Shown one piece after another: positions 51,757-57,873 of a DNA stretch of 57,873 nucleotides. The number at the start of each line of letters is the position of its first letter. The first letter of the stretch is position 1. Source of the stretch: Pseudoselenomonas ruminantium (GTDB lineage Bacteria; Bacillota; Negativicutes; Selenomonadales; Selenomonadaceae); NCBI RefSeq assembly GCF_900104055.1, contig NZ_FNJQ01000024.1, forward strand, positions 1-57,873, written 5' to 3'. The notes beneath the pieces are model-generated. The model worked only from the letters and a program-made list of their open reading frames with translations, did no database searches and had not been told where the DNA came from. Both the position numbers and the translations under genes were made by a program.

Positions 51757-53568
51757 TTACGCGTTTTCTTCCGGCTTGGCTTCTTTTTTCTTCACAGCCG
51801 TACGGATGGACAGCTCGCGGAGCTGTTTTTCCTCGACGTTGGAAGGAGCATTGGACATTACGTCGCGGGCGCTCTGGTTCTTCGGGAAGGCGATGACATC
51901 GCGGATGGAAGAACGCTTAGCCATGATCATGACCAGACGGTCCAGACCGAAAGCCAGGCCGCCATGAGGAGGCGTGCCGTACTGGAAGGCATCCATCATG
52001 AAGCCGAACTTCTCATGAGCTTCTTCATAGGTGAGGCCCAGAGATTCGAATACCTTCTCCTGCAGTTCTGCGTTGTAAATACGCAGGGAACCGCCGCCAA
52101 TTTCGACACCGTTGAGGACCATGTCGTAAGCGTTAGCCTTTACGCGGCCCGGATCAGTGCCCAGGAATTCGATATCTTCGTCACGCGGAGCCGTGAACGG
52201 ATGGTGCATGGCCTTCCAGCGTTTCTCTTCGTCGCTCCATTCGTACATCGGGAAGTCAACAACCCAGAGGAAGCGGAGCTTGTCCGGATCGATGAGGCCG
52301 CGTTCCTTGCCCATTTCGAGGCGGAGCTGGCCCAGAGCCGTGTCAACCACGAGGCGCTTGTCAGCCACAACGAGCAGCAGGTCGCCAGTCTTGGCGCCCG
52401 TAGCTTCGGCAATCTTCGCGAAGGTTTCATCCGTATAGAACTTCTTGAACGGGCTCTTGATGCCTTCTTCGCTGTACTGGATCCAAGCCAGACCTTTGGC
52501 ACCGTAAATCTGTACGAACTTGACGAGTTCATCCAGGCGGCGGCGGGGAATGTCAGCATAGCCGTCTACCTTGATGCACTTGACCATGCCGCCGTTTTCG
52601 ATAACGGCATTGAACACCTTGAAGTCCGAACCCTTGACGTATTCGGAGATGTCCATGAGCGGCATATCGAAGCGGAGGTCCGGCTTATCGGAACCGTATT
52701 TGTCCATAGCCGTATCCCAATCCATGCGTTCGAACGGCGTTTCCACCTTGGCACCGATGGATTTTTCGAAGAGTTCCTTGATCATCTCTTCCATGATCGT
52801 CAGGATTTCGTCCTGATCCTTGAAGGACATCTCGATATCCAGCTGGGTGAATTCCGGCTGACGGTCAGCACGCAGGTCTTCGTCGCGGAAGCAGCGGACA
52901 ATCTGGAAGTATTTTTCAAAGCCAGCCACCTGCAGGATCTGCTTGAAAATCTGCGGGGACTGCGGCAGAGCGTAGAACTCGCCCGGATTCACGCGGCTCG
53001 GCACGAGGAAGTCACGTGCGCCTTCCGGCGTGCTCTTGCAGAGCATCGGCGTCTCGATCTCGAGGAAGCCGTTGCGGTCAAAGTAGTCGCGCATGATCTT
53101 CGTCACGCGATGACGCAGGATGATGTTCTTCTGCATCTCCGGACGGCGCAGGTCCAGATAACGGTACTTCAGACGAATCTTCTCGTCAACATCCACTCCA
53201 TCCTGAATGTAGAAGGGAGGCGTGTTGGCCTTGTTCAGGATGCGCAGCTCTTCGCAGACCACTTCGATTTCACCGGTCTCGATGTTGTTGTTCACCGTCT
53301 CTTCGCTGCGGGCGCGCACAGTACCGCGCACAGCGATGCAGAACTCGTTGCGCAGGGATTCTGCCTTGTGGAACGTACCTTCCGCCATGGAAGCCTCGTC
53401 AAATACCACCTGCACGAAACCGGAACGGTCACGCATATCCACGAAAATCAGACCACCGTGGTCACGGCGGCGGGCCACCCAGCCGCAGAGGACAACCTGC
53501 TGTCCTTCGTCTGCCTTACGAAGCTCGCCACAATGATGGTCGCGCTTCATACCTTGTAATGTTTCCAT
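51757..53568 (-). CDS. aspS: Aspartyl-tRNA synthetase
   Basis: Class II aminoacyl-tRNA synthetase, 603 aa, with an N-terminal anticodon-binding OB domain (CGWVARRRDHGGLIFVDMRDRSG). Motif 2 includes FRDEDLRADRQPEFTQLD; motif 3 is GLAFGLDRLVMI. The GAD insert is present near residues 300-420. The start overlaps the hisS stop (TAATG). hisS-aspS is the usual Firmicute pair. Confidence 0.97.
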   Translation of the reverse strand: METLQGMKRDHHCGELRKADEGQQVVLCGWVARRRDHGGLIFVDMRDRSGFVQVVFDEASMAEGTFHKAESLRNEFCIAVRGTVRARSEETVNNNIETGEIEVVCEELRILNKANTPPFYIQDGVDVDEKIRLKYRYLDLRRPEMQKNIILRHRVTKIMRDYFDRNGFLEIETPMLCKSTPEGARDFLVPSRVNPGEFYALPQSPQIFKQILQVAGFEKYFQIVRCFRDEDLRADRQPEFTQLDIEMSFKDQDEILTIMEEMIKELFEKSIGAKVETPFERMDWDTAMDKYGSDKPDLRFDMPLMDISEYVKGSDFKVFNAVIENGGMVKCIKVDGYADIPRRRLDELVKFVQIYGAKGLAWIQYSEEGIKSPFKKFYTDETFAKIAEATGAKTGDLLLVVADKRLVVDTALGQLRLEMGKERGLIDPDKLRFLWVVDFPMYEWSDEEKRWKAMHHPFTAPRDEDIEFLGTDPGRVKANAYDMVLNGVEIGGGSLRIYNAELQEKVFESLGLTYEEAHEKFGFMMDAFQYGTPPHGGLAFGLDRLVMIMAKRSSIRDVIAFPKNQSARDVMSNAPSNVEEKQLRELSIRTAVKKKEAKPEENA

Positions 53569-54833
53569 TAACCTTTCACCTCAGCACATAGCGTATTTAC
53601 AATATTATCAAAAGAAACTTTCTGCTGCTCGCTCTTTTCCATATCCTTGAGCTGCACACATGCTTCCTTGACTTCATCTTCACCGATGATCAGCGCAAAA
53701 CGGGCATTGGCCTTGTTTGCCTGCTTCATCTGGGCCTTCATGCTCCGACCGGCATAGTCCATGCTGGCCTTGAGCCCTGCCTGACGCAGCTGCGTCAAGA
53801 GCTTGAAGGCTGCACCCTGAGCCTCTTCGCCCAAAGCGACCACGAAGGCATCGGTCTTGTTATCCATTTCCGGCAGGAGATTCTGTTTCTCCAGTGCCAG
53901 CAGGACACGTTCCAAACCGGTGGCAAAACCCACGGCCGGCGTCGGATTGCCGCCGATTTCCTCAATCAGACCATCATAGCGGCCACCGCCAGCTACGGCA
54001 CTCTGAGCCCCCAGCGGAGGATATTTGATCTCAAAGGCCGTCTTGGTGTAATAATCGAGACCGCGCACCAGGCGGGCATCGAGTTCGAATTCCACACCAG
54101 CTTCCGTCAGGAAATGCTGTACCTTGTGGAAGTGCTCCTGACATTCCTCACAGAGGCAATCCGTGATCTTCGGTGCATCGGCCATATAGGGCTTATCCGC
54201 ATCGGCCTTGCAGTCGAGGATACGCAGCGGGCTGCGCTCAAAGCGGTCCTGGCAGTCCTCACAGAGGTCATCGAGCTTATCCCGGAAATAGTCCTGCAGG
54301 ACCTTGCGGTAAACCGGACGGCATTTCGGACAGCCCACGGAGTTCAGGGACAGCTTGAGATCCTTAAGGCCCAAACCGCCCAAAAGATCCATAGCCAGCA
54401 TAATGATTTCGGCATCCACCGCCGGATTGGATTCACCCAGAGCCTCTACGCCGAACTGATGGAATTCACGCATACGACCGGCCTGAGGACGGTCATAGCG
54501 GAACATGGAGCCGATGTAGAACAGTTTCGTCAGGCTGTTGTCGCCATAGAGCTTGTTCTGCAGGTAGGCACGCACAGCCGAAGCCGTGTTTTCCGGGCGC
54601 AGCGTGATGCTGCGGTCACCGCGGTCGGTGAAGGTATACATTTCCTTGTCCACCACATCGGTACCTTCGCCGATGCCGCGATGGAACAGTTCCGTATGCT
54701 CGAACATCGGCGTACGGATTTCCTTGTAGCCATAACGGGCACACAGGTCACGGATTTTTTCTTCCACATAGGTCCATTGTCCGACGGTATCGGGCAATAT
54801 ATCCTTTGTCCCTCTTGGGGCATTGGTCAACAT
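53568..54833 (-). CDS. hisS: Histidyl-tRNA synthetase
   Basis: Class II synthetase, 421 aa. RGTKDILP is the N-terminal signature; motif 2 is FRYDRPQAGRMREFHQFG; LVRGLDYYTKTAFE is the histidine A-box. The C-terminal anticodon domain begins near residue 330. Sits 14 nt downstream of hemZ. Confidence 0.97.
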   Translation of the reverse strand: MLTNAPRGTKDILPDTVGQWTYVEEKIRDLCARYGYKEIRTPMFEHTELFHRGIGEGTDVVDKEMYTFTDRGDRSITLRPENTASAVRAYLQNKLYGDNSLTKLFYIGSMFRYDRPQAGRMREFHQFGVEALGESNPAVDAEIIMLAMDLLGGLGLKDLKLSLNSVGCPKCRPVYRKVLQDYFRDKLDDLCEDCQDRFERSPLRILDCKADADKPYMADAPKITDCLCEECQEHFHKVQHFLTEAGVEFELDARLVRGLDYYTKTAFEIKYPPLGAQSAVAGGGRYDGLIEEIGGNPTPAVGFATGLERVLLALEKQNLLPEMDNKTDAFVVALGEEAQGAAFKLLTQLRQAGLKASMDYAGRSMKAQMKQANKANARFALIIGEDEVKEACVQLKDMEKSEQQKVSFDNIVNTLCAEVKG

Positions 54834-54847
54834 TCGTTTTACTCCCC

Positions 54848-56365
54848 CTAAGCCTGGCAGGCTTCGTCAAGCAAGGCCCGCCGTTTTTCGATGTAAATAT
54901 CAATATCGCGCAGATACGTCACCAAATCCTTGGCATTGAACGATGACTTCATGCGCTTGTTCTTGAAATCAACCACCTTGCTGGTGGCGGCGCCGCCAAT
55001 GCCGATGATGGTCTGATGTTCCTCCATGATCTGGATGTTGTACATCCCCTCGGCACCTTTACGGCAGCAGCCGATATTTTCCAAATCCCCCGCCATATAC
55101 CCCTGACGGTAGAGATAGTACGGTTCATAGCCGTATTTTTTCATATAGCCCATAGCCACCTCGGCCATCTGACGGGTAACTTCTGCCCCAGGCAGGTCCA
55201 CATGGCGCTCTTCCATGATGAGCTTGAGCCTTGAACCACGCTTCAATGCCAACGCATGCAGGGTGATATCATCCGGCTGCAAAGCCGTAACCTTAGCCAG
55301 CGTATCATCCACATCCGCCGCCGTCTCGCCGGGCAGGCCGAGAATCAAATCCATATTGATTTCGGGAATGCCGGCTTCGCGCAGAGCGTGGTACATCTCG
55401 GCCACGGCCTCCGGCGTATGCTGGCGGCCAATGACCTTGAGCGTCCGCTGCTGCATGGTCTGGGGATTGACGCTGACACGCGTGACCTTGTAGTCACGCA
55501 TGGCCGCAATCTTTCCCGGCGTAATGCTATCGGGGCGTCCGGCCTCCACGGTGAACTCAGCTAAGCCATCGTGATAGAAAGCCTCGCAAACCCAGCCCAG
55601 CATCGTGCGGAACTCATCGTCCGGCAAAGCCGTCGGCGTACCGCCGCCCACATAGATATTCTGGACTTTGAGCCCATGGGCCTCCACTGCCGCTTTGGCC
55701 CCCTCGATATCCTTATGAAGCACCGTCATAAACTCCGCAAGCTTCTTCGCCCCCGGCAGGACATTGGCCGGGAACGAGCAATAGAGGCAGCGCGTCAGGC
55801 AGAACGGGATGCCCACATAGATGCTGATGGTCTTTTCATCCGAAGTCCTGAGGAATGGCAACTGGCGGAAAGCCATCGGCGTGATGATCCGCGCTTTTTC
55901 CTCGCTGCAGGCAAAGTCCCGCATCAAGCGCGCGACTATGCCCTCCTCGTCCATGCCGTATTCAATCCAGCGATGGACGATCTTGGTTGGCCGCACGCCA
56001 TGGAGAATGCCCCAGGGCGCTGGCTCATAGCCGAGTTCCTCGCAGAAGATACGGTAGAGATTGAGCTTGATCGTGCGGTTGACAGCCGCCCGCTCCAGCT
56101 CATCTTCCTTGCCGCTTTCCCTGCGGGTAAAGCTTCTAAGCCCGCCATCCTCGCCAAAGAGCATCAACGTGGTCTCCATGCAGACCTTAGCCCCTTCACG
56201 TAGCTCGCCCTCCACAGGCAAACGGTGATTGACCACGGAAAGCTGGGCAAGATCTGCCGTGCCTTCTTTCCCCACGATTTCCACCTTGAAGAGCGTCAGC
56301 ACTTCCCGGGTGATCTTGGAGATGATTTCTTTTTTTGAGTTCAGGGTAAAAGTTCTTACCTTCAA
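54848..56365 (-). CDS. hemZ: Oxygen-independent coproporphyrinogen dehydrogenase HemZ
   Basis: Radical SAM enzyme of haem synthesis, HemZ branch (505 aa). An N-terminal extension of about 160 residues typical of HemZ precedes the radical SAM motif CLTRCLYC (near 174). The TTG at 56365 is chosen because it overlaps the fur stop (TTGA) and has AGCAGGAAAA upstream. A longer reading to 56509 would read through fur. Pairs with the haem-using cytochrome bd in the window. Confidence 0.85.
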   Translation of the reverse strand: MKVRTFTLNSKKEIISKITREVLTLFKVEIVGKEGTADLAQLSVVNHRLPVEGELREGAKVCMETTLMLFGEDGGLRSFTRRESGKEDELERAAVNRTIKLNLYRIFCEELGYEPAPWGILHGVRPTKIVHRWIEYGMDEEGIVARLMRDFACSEEKARIITPMAFRQLPFLRTSDEKTISIYVGIPFCLTRCLYCSFPANVLPGAKKLAEFMTVLHKDIEGAKAAVEAHGLKVQNIYVGGGTPTALPDDEFRTMLGWVCEAFYHDGLAEFTVEAGRPDSITPGKIAAMRDYKVTRVSVNPQTMQQRTLKVIGRQHTPEAVAEMYHALREAGIPEINMDLILGLPGETAADVDDTLAKVTALQPDDITLHALALKRGSRLKLIMEERHVDLPGAEVTRQMAEVAMGYMKKYGYEPYYLYRQGYMAGDLENIGCCRKGAEGMYNIQIMEEHQTIIGIGGAATSKVVDFKNKRMKSSFNAKDLVTYLRDIDIYIEKRRALLDEACQA

Positions 56366-56814
56366 TTTTCCTGCTGGCACTCCTTGCATGTACCGAAGAA
56401 TTTCACCTGATGATTCAGCACATGGAAGCCCATCTTCTTCTGGATATCGCTTTCCAGGTCGTCCAGAAGGTCGTCTTCGAACTCCGTGACCTTGCCACAG
56501 GTGGTGCAAATCAAATGATGATGATGATGTTCCGACGGATCGGTGGTATTTACCTCATAACGGCTACAGCCGTCCCCGAACTCCATCTTCTGCAGAATTT
56601 CCAATTCCGACAGCAGCTCCAAGCTGCGATAAACCGTAGCCAGACCAATTTCCGATTTGTCCTGCCGCAGGATGCCGTGGACATCTTCTGCCGAAAGGTG
56701 TTCGCCAGGGTGGTCCAGAAACACCTGCAGCACCGTCTGCCGCTGCGGCGTCATCTTATGCTGCCGCGCCTGCAAACGCTGCTTTAAATCGTCCATTGTA
56801 AATGTCTGTGCCAT
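56362..56814 (-). CDS. fur: Fur family transcriptional repressor
   Basis: Metal- or peroxide-responsive repressor (150 aa). An N-terminal winged helix (MTPQRQTVLQVFLDHPGEHLSAEDV) is followed by GLATVYRSLELL, a HHHHH run and two zinc-type pairs, CTTC and CKEC. Whether it is Fur, Zur or PerR cannot be settled from sequence. It overlaps hemZ by 4 nt and has its own promoter. Confidence 0.93.
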   Translation of the reverse strand: MAQTFTMDDLKQRLQARQHKMTPQRQTVLQVFLDHPGEHLSAEDVHGILRQDKSEIGLATVYRSLELLSELEILQKMEFGDGCSRYEVNTTDPSEHHHHHLICTTCGKVTEFEDDLLDDLESDIQKKMGFHVLNHQVKFFGTCKECQQEN

Positions 56815-56898
56815 AAAACCAACCCTTTCATTATCTAATAACGCGTCATGTTCTCCGTCTTATAACACACAGTTTGACTTCATAAATCAAATAAAATC

Positions 56899-56927
56899 AT
56901 TATAGCAGATATTTGCCTTGCTGACAA
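56899..56927 (-). promoter_or_regulatory. Promoter of fur-hemZ
   Basis: TTGTCA (56922-56927), 17 nt, TATAAT (56899-56904). About 85 nt upstream of the fur ATG. Confidence 0.75.
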
Positions 56928-57052
56928 ATAACATCTTGCCTGCAGGCCCCTTTTTTCAAAAAAAATCCCCCCGAACAGGATTTGTTTTCTGCCATCACGA
57001 ATTAAAGAAATATTATAGGACTAAATTTATTTGTGAAAACGGAGGCTTTCTA

Positions 57053-57649
57053 TTGGAAAACGAAGCGAAAACTACCGCTGGCTCAGCGCCAGCAGAAAAT
57101 ACTGCGCCAGAGAACACATCTGCGCCAGCCCCTGATCCGTTCTTTATCCCGCCACCGGCAGAGCCTACACAGAAAGGGCCGCGAGGCATCCGCTTTGACT
57201 TCAACGACGGGGCGCGGATCAAGCTGCCAAAGGGCGACTGGCATGTGCAGATTGAAGATGAAGATTCCGGCAATATCCTCTTTGCCTGCGACGCACAGGA
57301 AGGCTGGGCCATCAGCAGCAAGAAATATTTCGTCCCCTTCCGTCTGCGTGTCTGGGACAAGAAAAATCTGGACAAGCCGGTACTCGACCATCTGCTGGAC
57401 CTGAAGAACAAGCCGGTACTGATCAAGTTCCCCGTAGGTACCCTGGGCGATATCATCGGCTGGCTCCCCTACGCGGAAAGATTCCAACAGCAGCATCAAT
57501 GCCGCTTGGAATGCTCCATGGCTGAAAATCTCAAAGAGCTTTACGAGAAGCAGTATCCGGCGATAAAATTCTCCGCCGCCCCCAAATGCAAAACAGAAAA
57601 GCCCTATGCTTCCTTGATATGCTCCCTATTAGGTAGACAGAAGAAATAA
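57053..57649 (+). pseudogene. Autotransporter strand-loop-strand O-heptosyltransferase, cut by an IS
   Basis: N-terminal part of an autotransporter O-heptosyltransferase. A proline/alanine-rich leader is followed by GIRFDFNDGARIKLPKG, the family's characteristic FACDAQEGWAISSKKYFVPFR, and GTLGDIIGWLPYAERF. Full-length members run to about 400 residues; this ends after about 190 genuine residues at KPYASLI, where an insertion sequence begins (57620). The remaining LCSLLGRQKK-like tail comes from the IS end. TTG 57053 follows GGAGG. The distal half should lie beyond the window. Confidence 0.82.
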
Positions 57650-57873
57650 TAAAACTGTCTGCTTGATAGGGAGCATTTTATGTACAAGAAGAGATTATCA
57701 CCCGAAGAGAAAATCCACTTCATTGAAAAGTATAAACGTGGAGAGGGCAGTTATGCCTCCATAGCCGCGGATGCAGGCGTTGACAGCAGATCCTTCAGGC
57801 AATGGGTTCGTAACTATGATGCTTGCGGCCCGGATGTATTCTTCAAACGACATCATCAGCGCTATTCTGTTGA
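57620..57873 (+). mobile_element. Insertion sequence left end, IS3/IS150-like
   Basis: The element begins with TGCTCCCTATTAGGTAGACA at 57620. A related inverted copy, CTGTCTGCTTGATAGGGAGC, lies at 57655-57675, so the end folds into a 17-of-21 hairpin. A transposase gene starts at 57680. The right end is outside the window, so length and target duplication are not visible. Confidence 0.75.
57680..57873 (+). CDS. IS3-family transposase OrfA-type protein, partial
   Basis: The first 64 residues are visible. They form a helix-turn-helix (LSPEEKIHFIEKYKRG, then YASIAADAGVDSRSFRQWV) typical of the DNA-binding N terminus of IS3/IS150 transposase OrfA. AGGGAG precedes the ATG by 6 nt. The reading frame is open at the window edge, so the C terminus and any frameshift to OrfB are outside. 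Confidence 0.82.
   Translation, partial: MYKKRLSPEEKIHFIEKYKRGEGSYASIAADAGVDSRSFRQWVRNYDACGPDVFFKRHHQRYSV

Overview
The window is chromosomal DNA from an anaerobic or microaerophilic diderm Firmicute, most likely a Selenomonadaceae member (Selenomonas/Mitsuokella-like Negativicutes). This is inferred from strong AGGAGG ribosome sites with many TTG/GTG and two ATT starts, Firmicute-type gene order, and an interrupted autotransporter O-heptosyltransferase that implies an outer membrane. The identification rests on reading alone; no database search was run.

Layout. 1-760: 5' end of a 16S rRNA gene (minus) with tandem promoters, and a small hypothetical gene. 921-6560 (plus): cydABDC for cytochrome bd. 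6545-15524 (minus): recO, DUF502, era, ybeY, phoH, a DUF2156 gene, dhaM and a long single-chain purL. 15629-17850 (minus): yhcH, miaA, a metallo-hydrolase. 17941-19005 (plus): thiamine pyrophosphokinase and a small membrane protein. 19014-21253 (minus): an rRNA methyltransferase and infC-rpmI-rplT with its attenuator leader.

The accessory core is 21.3-51.7 kb, nearly all minus strand. It contains (a) an M20 hydrolase-metQNI-PLP lyase-ferredoxin operon; (b) a seven-gene corrinoid methyltransferase operon with three UroD/MtaA-type proteins, two corrinoid proteins, a reductive activator and an MtmB-family methyltransferase that carries glycine where the archaeal enzyme has pyrrolysine; (c) an esterase-ATP-grasp-C39-like peptidase operon; (d) mnmA; and (e) an eight-gene operon joining a SAM methyltransferase and two transsulfuration enzymes to nifX-, nifB-, nifH-, nifD- and nifK-like genes. 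Operon (e) resembles the methylthio-alkane reductase (MarBHDK) systems that release methanethiol from organic sulfides, not N2 fixation: nifE/nifN are absent and all its companions are sulfur genes.

Operons (a), (b), (c) and (e) are each preceded by a near-identical cassette of about 120 bp: a sigma70-type promoter whose -35 box lies in a CCTATT-like dyad, followed within about 75 nt by a conserved leader and an intrinsic terminator (GAGGTTTTGC/GCAAAACCTC). mnmA has the same promoter and dyad without the terminator. The shared control suggests one sulfur/methyl regulon: import and breakdown of methionine and N-acyl sulfur amino acids, methyl transfer through corrinoids, reductive C-S cleavage, and transsulfuration. 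This is the main candidate for an undescribed system here.

51.7-57.9 kb: aspS, hisS, hemZ and fur (minus), then an O-heptosyltransferase gene cut by an insertion sequence that runs off the end. A palindrome, TGACNNGTCA, recurs in pairs across the window, both in terminators and inside coding sequences.
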